Below, in pieces: positions 13,001-25,300 of a stretch of DNA of 64,000 nucleotides (the first letter of the stretch is position 1; every line of letters begins with the position of its first letter). Under the pieces are notes generated by a model, which worked only from the letters and a program-made list of their open reading frames with translations, ran no database searches and was not told the DNA's origin. Source of the DNA: Eublepharis macularius. Lineage: Eukaryota > Chordata > Lepidosauria > Squamata > Eublepharidae. Position numbers and translations under genes: made by a program. The stretch spans positions 58,233,766-58,297,765 of the forward strand of contig NC_072801.1 in NCBI RefSeq assembly GCF_028583425.1, written 5' to 3'.

Positions 13001-14874
13001 TCCTCTGCTCTAGAACATAGCACAAAACAAACTTTTCAGGGAGTGCTAATTCTCCACGTTTGGGGGGTCGGGGTGGATGGGCGTGTGGTGGCTAACAGAA
13101 GTCTGGGAGAAATCGATGGGGAAATGGGAAGAGAAAAGAAGCCGAGTTTCCACAGAGCATGAAACGGCTTTGTATGCTGAAGGTTGGTGCGTAACGTGAC
13201 TAAAGAAGTTATGGGTGTAGAGCTCCAGCAGGTGCTGGAGCTCTACCATAGAGCGATGTCTCACAGTCTTCAAAAGTGGGCTCACAAGGGAGTGGGCTGA
13301 GAGAAACACTGACGTGGGAACCAATTCAGAGAAGACTCTGACAAAGCAGACATCTTACTTACAGGGATTACGCCGCAGCACCCTGAATGTCTCGAGGTGG
13401 CCAGAAGAGGAGGGCCTGCGGGGACAACAGTGAGCTCATTTCCTTGCTTGACAGAACCTAACACTGCCCCACACACAGCCGTTCAGAACCTCTGCCTTTG
13501 AGTGGGTCAGATGAACCCCATCCCTCCCTAAGCCGTCCGTTGAAGCCTGACATCCTCTACTGCTAGCATGGCCCTTTTTTTGGAAGAATCCTTTCTAATG
13601 CTACCTCATCACCATCAGCCATTTCTTTCTCTTATATCAACGTAAGCTGAGGTAGCCACTGTTTGATCCAGGGGAAGTGATCTGTGTAGATCAGTTGAAA
13701 TGCTGAGTGAATTCCAGGCCCTACCTGGAGACCGACAACCCTACTGTCAAAGACTAGGGAAGGAAGAAGAGATCACATGATTGAATGCTTCTTTTAAAAA
13801 CCTCCATGCACATTTTAACAGTTACCAGCCATCAAGACTGTTCGGCTCTGGCTTCCAGGAAATCAGCCAACCCAGGCCTGGCATGGCAATGCCTGATGAG
13901 GGAAACTCTGGAACCATAACTCAGGGCAGCTTCACACAATCATTGTTCAGGGGCTAACTTATGAACAGAACAATGCCCGTCTCACTAGAGGCCCCCTCAG
14001 AAAAGCAGGCTCCAAAAAACCACAGAGCTGAATTAGAGCCAGCAGGGTCCTGGTACCTCAATACACAATGGAGCGTTCTTAGTAGTTCAAAACGTACCCA
14101 TCCCAGCCAGAGTCCATGCCCCCACCAAAAGCTGTGTAGTCTGATTTCCTGATCCACCAGAGCTCTTTCTACTAGGGTTGCCAGCTTCCAGTTTGTAGCT
14201 GTTCTCCTAGAATTACAACTGATCTCCAGATTACACAGATGGGGAGAAATGGCAGCTTTGGAGAGCAGACTCTATGGCATCACATCCCAGCGGAGTTCCC
14301 TCCCTCTCCCAAATCTGACCTCCCTGGGCTCTGCTCCCAAATCTTCAGGAATTTCTCAACCTGGAACTAGCAACTGTATTTTGTGTAGGTTCTCATACAT
14401 TTACTAGTTGTATAGAACAGGAAATTTGAGGGAGGTGCAGCTTGCCTGAGAGTGGGAAGACATTGTTACTCCTCCTCCACGACAAGGTTTGCTAGTTTTG
14501 TTCTCTTTTCCTATCACCTCAGAGCACCATTTTCCAAGCTGGCCAGTTCCAAATTCCCACCCCTCCTTAGCTCTCCCCCCCCCCGACAGACAGTCATAGA
14601 CTCACTTATATGCGTAATCATCAATCTGCGGCACTGTTGAGAGACAGAAAAACCAACAATATTAGAAGTCCACAAAGGTTCACTGAGAGGGGTGAATGGA
14701 GAAGCCATGATATGTACAGCTTTCTCCGAGAAAAAGGAGGTCAGAAGAAGCGACTTAACTGTCTAATTCAGGGTCCCGGCAGCCAACACAAAGCACAAGC
14801 AGAACAACCAGAGCTGGGACAGTAAATGCCAACACCCACACCCAGAAGATGGCACCCGTGTGGAAGTCATCCAT
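4005..14874 (-). CDS. LAT: LAT, linker for activation of T cells (11 coding exons found, one probably missing)
   Basis: Membrane adaptor that, once phosphorylated by ZAP-70, recruits PLC-gamma1, GRB2 and GADS below the T-cell receptor. Coding exons in transcription order: 14874-14760, 14633-14606, 13415-13363, 9799-9738, 9508-9482, 9222-9186, 8124-8066, 6843-6823, 4411-4358, 4237-4174, 4017-4005. Except for the third-to-fourth junction, phases join without a break. The first exon encodes a short outside segment (MDDFHTGAIF), one membrane helix and CVGC, matching the palmitoylated CxxC of human LAT. Later exons give SYENE, NYIEVLPD (human Y132 region), GEYVNV and IPDYENI, then stop after PRLKS. 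Exon 13415-13363 ends in phase 1 while 9799-9738 begins in phase 2, so an exon of 3n+1 bases is missing between them. The human protein has a second YVNV motif that I did not find. The product is about 187 residues if a 31-bp exon is missing; the human protein is 233-262. Identity rests on motif order plus SPNS1 synteny. The 21-bp exon 6843-6823 is the least certain. Confidence 0.87.
4528..4735 (+). mobile_element. 5S-rRNA-derived SINE
   Basis: The first about 90 bases (CATCAGATCCTGGAAGC, GTTAGTACTTGGATGGGCG) clearly derive from the 3' half of 5S rRNA with its internal promoter. The body has GGCAAAGGGAAACCACCTC and ends CTTGACAGCAC. In a LAT intron. Confidence 0.8.
6003..6215 (+). mobile_element. 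5S-rRNA-derived SINE, second copy
   Basis: Same family as 4528-4735: GGATCTTGGAAGCTAAATAG, ATTAGATGGGAGACC, GCAGAGGCAGGCAATGG and CGGCTACGACTTGATGG. Confidence 0.8.
8687..8909 (+). mobile_element. GTTGCCAAC inverted-repeat element, copy 3
   Basis: Near full-length copy with AGGGTTGCCAACCTCC at the left and TTGGCAGCCCTA at the right, inside a LAT intron. Confidence 0.75.
10142..10172 (-). CDS. Candidate missing LAT exon (31 bp)
   Basis: Acceptor TTTTCACAG precedes it and a weak donor GTAGAG follows. Its length (3n+1) converts phase 1 to phase 2, exactly what is needed between LAT exons 13415-13363 and 9799-9738, and it reads SEPTARGLHNV in frame. The match is one of phase only; no sequence similarity to mammalian LAT is evident. 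Confidence 0.22.
10501..10696 (-). mobile_element. GTTGCCAAC inverted-repeat element, copy 4
   Basis: Reverse-oriented copy in a LAT intron. It keeps GTTGCCAACTCC at the left and GGCAACCCTAC at the right, consistent with inverted termini. Confidence 0.75.
12050..12290. mobile_element. GC-rich foldback element (long hairpin), copy 1
   Basis: Nearly perfect palindrome: AGGGCTTTTTTCTGGG at the left pairs with CAGCTGAAAAAAAGCCCT at the right. Inner arms carry GGCCCCGCCCCCTGATCTCC and its complement around a short centre. It looks like a non-autonomous foldback DNA transposon. It lies in a LAT intron. Confidence 0.75.
13660..13743 (-). mobile_element. GTTGCCAAC inverted-repeat element, fragment
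   Basis: Reverse fragment recognisable by AGATCAGTTGAAATG, CTACCTGGAGACC and the terminus ACAACCCTACT, inside a LAT intron. Confidence 0.55.
14174..14376 (+). mobile_element. GTTGCCAAC inverted-repeat element, copy 5
   Basis: Starts AGGGTTGCCAGCTTCCAG, carries the ACTGATCTCCAG and CTCTATGGCATCAC core, and ends at a decayed CTAGCAACTGT, inside a LAT intron. Confidence 0.7.
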
Positions 14875-15639
14875 GCCACCTGCAAGGGGGGCAGTAGAGA
14901 TGCCGTGGACTCTGGGCAGGAGTAGATTTTGGACTGAAGAACAGCATCGAAGAGGCTAGTTGTACAAAGCCTGAAACGCCCTGTAGGAAAGAGCCATATT
15001 TTGCACTCAGTGTATTTACATTAGAAAAAAAACACTTTTTTTGCATAAAGTTCCATTTACCTTATGGATCCTACCAAAATTTGGAGTCCCGCCATTTTGA
15101 CTCAAAAGTCCTGATCTCAATTTCACACATCCCATCAGCAAATCAAACCCACGAGTTTGCAGTGTTTGCAGCGTTTTCGGTTTCCTCTTACCAAGCTCTT
15201 CCCGTTAAAAGGACGCCATTTTACATGCTATTTTTATTTAATGGAAATATTAATAAAACAATTGGGATCCAAATTGGGTAACAGCATTACAATGATAAAA
15301 CAAAACATCTTTAAAAACCTAGCATGATTAAACTCTGTCGGTCTTAATTCAAACAGCTGATGCCCCTCAAGGACATCTTTTTGCATCCCTTGCATATATG
15401 TAAAAAGGAACAGACGAATCAGGAATTCCGGCAATGAAAGGGGGCTGAAAAGAAAGGGCTCAAAATGACATGGCAAAAACAAAAAAGACTCCCCCTATCT
15501 TTTATACCTTATTTGGAACTCGGAGCAAGTCCTGCCGAGATTTGGATTTTCAAAGCAGAGAAGCACATATGTGGAGCACATTACAGTGAACTAAGTTGAA
15601 TGTGATCATAGCATGGATAACTGGCCAAATCAATCTTTT

Positions 15640-16390
15640 CGAGGAACGGCTACATCTGGCAAACAGGACAGAGCTGATAAAAGGTGCTACATGCCACAGA
15701 GGAGACTCGAACCTTCATCACAGGCCAGGATCCAGTAGCACCTCAAGCTACAAACCTGCTCCTTCAGGGGGAGCGCAACCCCCTGCAGGATAGAGTGGCT
15801 CCATAAAACCTCAGCAGTTTCTCCACTGACCGACAGCACCTCAGTCCTGCCTGGATTGCACTTCAGTTTATTGGCCCTTCAGCCACCTGTTCAGGATTTC
15901 TACAGACCCAGCTGGCTTAGCTGTTAAAGGGCAATAGAACGGGGTGTCAGCCATGTATTGGTGGCACCTCACTCCAAATCCCCAGATGACCTTTCCCAGA
16001 GGTTTCATGTAGATGTTAAATAGCATAAGGTTGTCCTGCAGGACTCCAAAGCATTAATGCCACAGGACTGAGCAGAGTTCCCAGCATCACCTTCTGGAAT
16101 CCATTAGTCAAGTAACAGCAGAACCACCAAAGCACAGTGCCCCCTACTCCCAGTCCAGGATACCATGATCAATGGTATCAAAAGCTGCGAGGTCCAGGAA
16201 AATCAACAGGGTTGCACTCCTCCTGTTACTATCCTTGTAAAGGTAATCAGTCAAAGCAACCAAGACCATTTCCATCCCAAAGCCAGGATTTAAGTGGGTC
16301 TAGATAATGTTTCCTCCAAGACCACCTGAAGCTGTGTAGCCATCACTTGCTCAAGCATGACAGTGGCACAGATGCTTTCAAGTAATTATA
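15640..16390 (-). mobile_element. LINE reverse-transcriptase remnant
   Basis: Broken minus-strand frames preserve blocks such as LLIFLDLAAFDTIDHGIL, LMLFNIYMKPLGKVI and GFGVRCHQYMADT, typical of a non-LTR (CR1/L2-type) reverse transcriptase; the YMADT block is a degraded YADDT catalytic region. The copy has several frameshifts and is old. Confidence 0.75.
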
Positions 16391-16454
16391 TTGGTATGCT
16401 GTTGTCCACATTGGTGAATCTGGACTAAATACCCTAGATTCCATCGTACTAACA

Positions 16455-16710
16455 GAAATTAGTAAAGAGTCTAGTAGCACCTTTAAGACTAACCAACTTT
16501 ATTGTAGCGTAAGCTTTCGAGAACCACAGTTCTCTTCATCAGATGCATCTGACAATAAAGTTGTCAGATACCAACTTTATTGTAGCATAAGCTTTCGAGA
16601 ACCACAGTTCTCTTCATCAGATGCATCTGACAATAAAGTTGGTTAGACGCTACTGGACTCTACTATTTTGTGACTACAGACTAACATGGCTAACTCCTCT
16701 GGATCTATAA
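16455..16710. repeat. Foldback repeat ending in ACAGACTAACATGGCTAAC
   Basis: A palindromic unit (AACTTTATTGTAGCATAAGC, CGAGAACCACAGTTCTCTTC, ATGCATCTGACAATAAAGTT) occurs with one internal duplication (16,495-16,560 and 16,565-16,625) and ends ACTACAGACTAACATGGCTA. It belongs to a common interspersed family in this window. Confidence 0.65.
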
Positions 16711-17089
16711 CAGAGATTAGAGTTCCTGTTGCACCTATAAGCATATATTGATGGAGAAAGAAAAGGTAAATCTTAATGTCTGGGAAACAAGCTAATTTAT
16801 ATAGCTGAGGCAAGTGTCTCTGGAATTACGGAGCCTAGTCTGTTGTTTATTCAGTCTGTGTGATAAGAAAAGCCCTGGAGAAGAATTCACGGATGAACAC
16901 CCAGTTCACACAGGGAGCCAGCAGGGCCTCACTACTGTGCAGCCTTAATTGAGAATGTGTCTCACAGCACACCTTGCATTCAAGAGACCTTTCAAACAAA
17001 CTTGTCCACCATTATATGTTACAAAAGGAATGCAGAGGGTTCCCAGCAGAGTCTAAAAAAACCTCTTGTAGAGCAGTCAGATTGTTGCA

Positions 17090-17265
17090 CCTAGTAATAT
17101 TGGTGGCACAGTCCACCCTTTGTATGCAAAAGACTCCCAGTTCCATCCCTGATATCTTTGATTGACAAGTTTTAGGTAGCAGAGCTGGGGGAAATACTGG
17201 GAAAGCCACTGCCAATCAGACTGGATGGTCTCACACAGTCTAAGGCAGCCTCATATGATCAGAGT
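17090..17265 (+). mobile_element. Degenerate tRNA-derived SINE, second family
   Basis: Recognised by TTTGTATGCAAAAGACTCCC, CCAGTTCCATCCC and GTCTAAGGCAGCCTCATATG. Confidence 0.55.
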
Positions 17266-18942
17266 AGGAATGAGAGAATGGCTAGCTGTTTCTACTAAAG
17301 TAGTCTAATATCCTTCACATGGGATCCATTCTGCAGCATGAAAAAAGTTGCAAACTTGGAAAGTTTGCAGAAGTAAATTTGGAGAAAAGTCCTATACAAG
17401 TTCAAAACTTTTGAGATACACCGCATTCTAGGTTATGGATCCTCAGCACTTTTTGATTTGCTGTAGTTCTCAATCAAGGCAAGGATCTTCTAATCATTTG
17501 TGTTTCAGATAAGATCAGAGAATCAGAACAGAAGATAACTAGTGTGGGTCCTTTTGCAGAAATAATTGTGTTTGATCACCTATGGCGATTGAAATGTGCC
17601 TCCAGGGCAGCAGGTGAGAATATTGCTGTTCCCTAGAAAAGAGTTTGTCTTCTTGTGGTTGTTGACAAGCAACTCAAGGGCACATGTAGTTACATCAAGG
17701 CAGCCAGGTTAATTAATGTTTTTGTGGGCTAATGACTTCTGCTGACTTAGTGATCTACTAGATTTCTTCCCAACTTGACTAGACAAAAGACAAAGGCAGG
17801 TGCTTTTCTACATGTACTGTATACCTGAATGTCCTGCCTGTTTAAGCATAAAAGCTTCTGCAACAAACGATATATGGGCAAGAATTGGGACAAAAAAATC
17901 CGAGCAGCCCCCCAGATCTATACTGTACCATGAAACATCACTGACAAAAAGCGAAGCACCAGAACTCCAAGGTTTGCTGGAAGGGTTCTTTAGCCTTCCT
18001 TCCGTTACCCCTCCCCCAAGGCTGTGGGAACAGGAGTGACTCACTCCAGCAACAACGACCCACAGCCGGATCCGGGTGCCTGCAAGCGTAGTGCTGTTCT
18101 TGTGTTGTGGGTACTGTGGGAGGGAATTTGCAGCTGCAATTTCACAGCTGTAATGTTGTAGAGCCCGCTTAGGGGAGAGGACACGGGCATCTCATTGGCC
18201 ACATAGGCACGCACTGCCAGGCCTTTTAAGGGACAAAGAAAGGAAGAGGATGGCAAGAGGGCCCTGGCAAACGATCTCCACAACTCCACATTATGTACAG
18301 ACACTCAACTTCCCCACGATTTGATTGGAGCCCTGGCAACAGCCCAACACAACCGCAAACCACAGGTTCTGCTGTGGGGTAGAAGCTGACGCTGCTTCAG
18401 GGGCACATTGGAAGAAAATGGGGTATGAAGGAAAACTGGGGTGCAGGAATATGTGACAGCCTTGGTCAGAATGTGAGGCCCTCTGCTATGGCTGTCACTC
18501 CTTCTCAGCCTACCCTCCCACCGTACCCTCTTCTTTAAAACCAACTGTATAAAGAGATCCATATCAGAGAGTGAGAGGCAGCGATAGCAAGACAGGAAAA
18601 AGAGATGCTATCGAGCAGTGCAGTCTAGATGCGCAGAGAACAGAGAAAAGCAATGTGTGGGCAAACAGGGGGGGGGAAGATACCCAAACTTTACTCTCTT
18701 TGTTGGGCTAGTTTCTCAGTCTTGCAGCTCCCAAACCCCTTTCCCTTTAGCCACGTGTTCAACTGTGATCTCCTTCTTTCTCCATCTCCTGCTCTGATCC
18801 ATGCCAGAAGTCCTGCTTTTGGGAACCACAGTCAGCCTCCAAAGTCTAGGACTCCATCTGCCAGCCTAGATACAGTATTGCTAGGATACAGGTGAACCCC
18901 CTGATTGGTCCTCTTCTCCACCCTCTCCACTGTGCAACTCAC

Positions 18943-19090
18943 ATTTGGGGGTCACCAAATTCCACGCCTGGATGAGGTCTTCTCTGCTGCGGCACCGATG
19001 CTGCTGCCGTTCGGATTGCTCAGGCAGGAAGGAAACGCCACAGCCGCCAGCAGGAAGTCACAGGGCAGGTGCACTCAAGTGACATAGGAG
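18943..19090 (-). promoter_or_regulatory. Candidate LAT 5' noncoding exon and promoter
   Basis: The LAT start codon lies five bases inside an exon that begins at a good acceptor (14880-14895), so a 5' noncoding exon must lie further upstream. On the minus strand 19090-18943 carries ETS-like (ACTTCCTG) and RUNX-like (TGTGGC) words and ends at a consensus donor (GTGAGT at 18942). This is compatible with a lymphoid promoter plus first exon, but nothing in the sequence links it to LAT beyond position and strand. Confidence 0.25.
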
Positions 19091-21454
19091 GGGGAAGCTG
19101 AAACTCCACTGCATTTAGAAGCTCAGGGAATGATGCCCGGGCATCAAGGAGGATTTCTCAAGGCTTCTTTACATCTTGCATGGTTCTCCAAAAGACCCTG
19201 TCCCAGAGCTAGAGCCACCAGCCACATCCCCATCACAAGGGGCTCCCGCACATCTCCTGTGGTAGGAAGGGTCACACTACACTAAGAGATTCACAGACCA
19301 CCACCACGCAAGAGTCCCCTGGAATGGCATTCCGAGTCACAAGTGCGTTTATACATAGATGCTAATCTGTGAATAAAAAGTGATTTTAGGCAAGCAGACA
19401 TTTCCTCCCCTCTCTCGCACCCGTTGTTGCAACAAAAGGCAACTTGTGGCCATACAATTAACATTTAAAGATCTGTGTGTGAACCTGGTTTATTCATAGG
19501 CTCACATTTTTACTATGTGCCTCAGGCAGAGCGAACCAGCAAGGATAAAAGGGTGGCTTTTTAATACACAGCCTTTCACCACCCTGTTCTCCCTTCTATT
19601 GTCAGAGTGGCTGATAGAGCTCCAGTTATACAATCCTATGATTCGGTGACAGATTACCAATGGCCATAACAAGCAGCAAGTTCTGAAAACCCCTACACAC
19701 CCACCCACTCACCAATGGTGATAAAAGGCCGGGGGGTGGAGGAAACACAAAAAAGGCACTGAAATCATGTTCAATACTTGGTTGTCTCTCTTTTCAGAGG
19801 GTTTCAAACAGCCAGCTGTGACCTAGCCTTGCCCCACTCTTCTCAAAAACTACTCTCCATCCTGGACAGTGGACCACACAGGGCATTCACAGTCCAAGGC
19901 ACAGATCTGTGGCCAAACATAGACTCAATGCCTGCGAGTCTTTTTATTCAATAAGTAAAACCAAGTGGTAAAGCTTGCACTGGACTGGACCACTTCAGGC
20001 AAATGTTTGCCTATTTCTGTGCTTCTCTGGGAAAAATAAGATGCAGAAAAACAGCATATGAGGAGAAGGCAGGGCCGAGTGTAGGATAATGGAGAGCTCA
20101 TCCTCACCTTCTCTTGACATGCTGGTTTTTTTCCTGCTTATAACACGCGGTCCACCCCCATCCCCACCCACCAGCTTGAAATGGTACAGTCCAGGGAAAG
20201 CTTTTTATTACTTGATGTCAACCGTATTCGTTGGCCCTCTGAGCAAGAGAATTTGCAAGCATCTTTTGCACACTGAGCTGTCAAACAAACAAAAAACTGC
20301 ACTCCAGCAGGACTGCACACCACATGTGAACACACCTGCCGCTTCAAGGCACCAGGTGACTTGCAGACCCATGGATGTACTGACAAATTGTTACTTTCAG
20401 GTTCTATGCCGAGCATGTGTGAGGGTTCCCCGCCCCATCCTCTCTGAAAGGGCACTTCACACCTCCACCACACAGTTCCCCTTCTCGGCTCCCTTCAAAC
20501 CAGTGAAGCTAATTCAAAAAGAGAAATGTATATATCGTGCTGCCCACCTAGCTTTTAAGCTGCACCCAAGCCTGGATAAGAAATTAACCCAAATTCTGAC
20601 CTGCACAGATTTGTTCAGATTAGCATGCACTTGCTTGCTTTGTATACTTCGCTTCTCGAACATGTGGAGAGGAACTACAACACAACAGGCTGAAATCCAG
20701 AGAGCTGTCTATGGGAACACTGTTGATTATTTATTTCTAGAAAAATTTCTATGGTATCTCTACAGGGTATCTTCCCTGTTCCTCCCCCACTTCCGCTTCT
20801 GAGAATGCAGCTAGCGTGCTTTCAATCTTTTCATCTCCAACACAAGGGCTAGAAACTCACTTCAGCAACAAAACCAAAAAGCAGAGGGAGAAGGGATGCT
20901 GAACTCCACACCCAGTACCGAAGACTGGACTCCTATAGCATAAACTTTGCACTATGGCCTATTCACAGTCCCTGTTATCTGGCAGGAAGCGACCCAAGAA
21001 GTCACCCTGTCTAATCATCTGACCCAAGGCAAGATCCCCTTACTGTCAAACCCCGTGAGCGCACAGCCCATTAAATGGACAGTCAAGCTAAACAGTAGCA
21101 GATTTGCAATCAGAATTGTCACCTTTTTTTTAACATTCTAAGACGATGTGAAGGACAGAGGGACAGAATCAGGTTGTGGAAGCCATGCTGTTGAGAAACT
21201 GACCGGGGGGGGGGGGTCCACAGTTCAGCTCTTCCCTATGAATTTTTGTTAAGACCTTTACAATCTTTAGAAAAACTCAGATTCTTGGACATTGCAAGCA
21301 GAAATGAACAAGCCATATCACATGGTGACAGCAAAGTATACTAATTGACAAATCACACAAATCAGCCACTCCTCTTAACATATGGGAAAAGTCAACAGCC
21401 ACCCACTGTGTCCCCAGAATCCATTCCAAGCTGATAATAAAGGACAGTTCATGC

Positions 21455-21710
21455 TCATGAGCCAGTTTGGTGTGGTGGTTGAGCGCAGGACTCTAATCTG
21501 GAGAGCTGGGTTTGATTCTCCACTCCTCCACTTGAAGCCAGCTGGGTGACCTTGGGTCACAGCTTCTAGCTCTCTCAGTCTCACCCACCTCACAGGGTGT
21601 TTTGTTGTGGTGATAATAACAACATACTTTGTAAACCGCTCCGAGTGGGTGTTAAGTCATCCTGAAGGGCGGTATATAAATCTAATGTTATTATATGATT
21701 ATTATATGTA
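21455..21710 (+). mobile_element. Sauria-like tRNA-derived SINE
   Basis: Well preserved: GTGGTTGAGCGCAGGACTC head, GGGTTTGATTCTCCACTCC box B, GCTGGGTGACCTTGGGTCAC middle and GGCGGTATATAAATCTAA tail. This family is characteristic of squamates and is probably mobilised by BovB machinery. Confidence 0.85.
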
Positions 21711-22320
21711 TCCTGCACACAGTGACCAAGCGATGGCTCGCACAGATCTGATGGAGGGAGCAATCTGACTCTCAAAAGCTTAAACTCTGAATATCTTGTT
21801 GGTCTTCAAGTTGCTACTGGACTTGAATCTTGCTCTTCTACTGCAGACCACCTGAAACTAAAGTTAGTTATAGTCTTTATGACTGTTCCAGAGGAGACTT
21901 CCTTTTGCTTTTCTGTCTTATCAGGCCAATTTACAGGTTCTTTTTCAATCTTTTTCATTCGTCAAAAGCTTTTGATTGCTTCCTCCCTCTGTCAAAAGCC
22001 AACCAACTCCACTGTTTCCCCCTACTCTGTAGGCAAAAGCATTCTCTGACTTCATCTCCCAAAGGGTTTTTTTTGGTGGGGGGGGGGGAATGCAACAAGA
22101 AGGGCATCAAACCATTCCACCCGCCTGAAAAACACAGACACGTGAATCTGGATAAAGTTTGTGCTTTATAAAAATCCCATGTAACACCAAAAAGCAGCTG
22201 TCCACACCAGCCTGGATCCATTTAGAGAGCCCCCCCCCAATCTCCCTGGGTCATCTGCATACAGAGCCCACAAGTCCATACTCCTTCCCCAGACTTGATA
22301 AGCAAGGGTAGGAACAGGCT

Positions 22321-25300
22321 TCAGATGAGGACACTAGAGACGGGGACTTTTGTTGATCGGCCGCACTGAGGAACAACAATGCGATCTTCGCCTTCCGATG
22401 ACTCGTTTAGCTGACCTGGGGGGATAAGAGGAACATGTCACGGTTTGGGTTCAAGGAGGCCCACCAAGCCCAACAGCAGAGGAGGTTAACTGTTATCCTG
22501 GCTTCATCTCTTGGTTGGCTGGCTATTAGGCAGAGTTCTGAGCCTGCAAGATTTCTGCCCTGTCTTAGTACATGTGACCATCTTGCACAAGTGCTATAAC
22601 ACAGGAGCGTTCACACTTCAAAAAATTAAGCTGGAGTTGGATGGTTCAGTGGTAAAGTGTCTGCTTTGCATGCATGCAGAAGATACCAGGTTCAATCTTC
22701 AACCTCTCCAGATAATGATCAAGTAGAAGGTGATATGAAAGATCTCAGAGACCCTGTAGACCCTCACTGCCAGTCCGAATATACAACGCTGAGCATGACA
22801 GACCAAAGGTCTTACTTCATATAAGGCAGCTTCACGTTTGAACAACCACATGTCTTCAAAGATTGGCAGTCACACACATGTGCCTTCTAACAGACATACA
22901 TGCTCCCTTGAACACAAACCTCTCTCCATTACCAACCAACCCAAGTACTCTGCCAAGTCACAAGCCTGGGTTTCCATTTTTGCTACTGGGAGGGGGATGC
23001 ACAGGGGACATGGCTGCTCTTTAAGAGTTGTGGAAGCCAAGATTTGAGAACTTAACACCTGCATTCCAGACTTGGTCTGTAGACCAGCAACCAGTCTGAA
23101 GGCTGTGGCCCTTTCTATGCTTCTGGTCATCCGCAGGCTTGACTACTCCAAGGTATTCTGCACAGGATTGCCCTTGAAGAAGATTCAAAAGCTAGACATT
23201 GCAAAATGCTGCAGCTCCTTTCCTGATGCATGCCAGTGTGGGTAGTGGTTACAGTGTTGGACTACGAGCTGGAAGACCCTTGTTCAAATCCCCACTCTGC
23301 CATGGAAGCTTGCTTGGTGACTTGGGTCAGCTGCCCACACTCAGCCTAACCAACTCCACAGAGCTGGTTGTGAGGCTAACATGGATATTTTGGATCCCCA
23401 CTGGGGAAAAAGTCAGAGTATAAATGAAGTAAATGCATAAAGAAATGTCTGAAAATGGAAACATACACAGTGCAGCTTTCATATCATCAGTTGCATTGGC
23501 CGCCCGCATGCTTCTAGATCCAACTGGAAGTGCTTGTCTGTGACCTGCAGGGCCTGTGACCGACATGCCTTAGTCATCACTTCTTCCTGCATTCACCCTT
23601 CCTCCTTTTGCATTTGTCAAACCACACCCCGTGTCTGATATCATCAAGGCATATGATGTAGTCGTTGCCAGAAGCAAGGCCTTCACAGTTTTATCTCTGA
23701 GGCTGCAAAATCGGCCTCAATTAGAGCTGAGCAATCATCCTTGTTGCGATTGGCAATAATTTTTAATGCTTGGGATTTTGTCTTGGATGGATTTTCAAGG
23801 ACTGGCTATTTTGCGTTTTAAAAGTGGTTTTGTATTTTGATGAACTGTTTTAGATTATTGGGTTTTTTCCTTCTTTTTCTCAGACACATTGAATAAATGT
23901 CCTATAAATGCTTAATACGAACAAACTTACTAGTGGGAAAAGGGGGTTTAGTACCTTGTGCGTATAGCTCAGCACGTTTACGATCCGCTTGGATGAAACA
24001 AGCGGTGGCCAAGAAGAAACCACCGCCGATCACTCCCACGAAAGCACAGACCATCAAAGCATATTCAAGGCTGCGGAACTTTGACATGAACGACTGAGGG
24101 TGATCGTGCTGGATTTGGTCGCTAATCTGGGGGCAGGAGGGTACAAAAAAGGAGACAGATCAGTCAACAGCCAGAGGGTAGCCACAGAGGCACAGTGCTA
24201 CCCAAAGGAAAAACACCCAAGATCAGAAATACCACTTTAACTGATGGGCTACACTTGGTTACACTGAAGATGACCCATGGCAAAACCCATCTCTACGACT
24301 CACTCTCCCTCTTATTAGAAGGACTGCTCTGTCAGAAAAACTACATCCAAGTCCTTTCAGGTGGCTGAGAAAAAGATTGCCGAAGAGGCCAGAGAATACG
24401 GGACAAGCTTTAGTTTGACAAGACCTTTCCCCCTAGGTCTGGAACAAGCACTGCAGGCCTATCCAGGCTGCATCCTCCCAGCTCTGGAAAGATGCCGATG
24501 TGTTGGCTCTGCAGGGCATTTCTGTGGCTGGGAGAGAGCCCCAAGAGCAGGTGGCACAGAAAAGGGGAGCCACTTGACTAACAGGCAGGAAGGCAAACTT
24601 TGCAAATATGATGGAAAGTGCCTTCACAGCAGCCCCAAGACAAGCTGATCTCAGCACCTACCCAGCCAACTAGCGCAGGGCTCCCAGCGTCCCCCAGGAG
24701 ATGGGAAAGCAGGATCTGGAAAGCTTCAGCAGTGGATCGACGGGTGGGGATGACGACGTACTGGAGAGACAATAAAGATGACTTATTGGTGCCCTCTGCT
24801 GGAGAAAGCAGAGATCCTTGCGGTCCTCCGCACATTAATAAAATGTGCAAGATGTTAAGTCTTTTATAGCGCAGGCTGGAAGGAGTCTTGCATTACAGGC
24901 CTTTTCACAAGCTTTTGCATTCTGATGCCATGCACAGATGCACCAAATATAAGCCTGGTGACTATGCACAGCTACGCAAGGGGCAGCGTATCTTGTCTGC
25001 CTTTTAAGAAGGGTGTTTCTCTTTAGTGCCTGAACCACATGCCTCGCAATCCTCTTTATATCTGGTTATCTGTTTTATTGATTGTTGCTGCCTGTGCTTG
25101 ATTTTATTTCGTTTCAAACTATTTGCAGCAAACCTCAAACTTTAAAAAAAAAAATTCTGAGCATCTCCAGAGACTGGAGATGTAAAAGAAGCGCCTAACT
25201 GCTCCTTTATTGGTTTTTTAAAAGTTCAAAACACAGCAATATTATTGTGTTGTTATATTTTTATTTTGTTATTAAAACATTTATACTCGCCTTTCTATGT

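Larger units (their letters stand above)
14895..22320. other. LAT-SPNS1 intergenic region
   Basis: Beyond the LINE remnant, foldback and SINE copies and the candidate LAT promoter exon listed separately, I recognise no gene. The stretch 17,270-21,450 is mostly unique sequence. It contains a 237-codon plus-strand frame (20,089-20,802) without recognisable domains. The SPNS1 3' UTR must begin here below 22,321; no convincing polyadenylation signal could be chosen. Confidence 0.5.

Noticed and set aside
20089-20802. 237-codon plus-strand open frame, long for unannotated sequence
   Set aside because: No recognisable domain, odd composition, no splice or promoter context, and no repeat homology. 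It is most likely a chance frame in low-stop sequence, though a transcript search would settle it.
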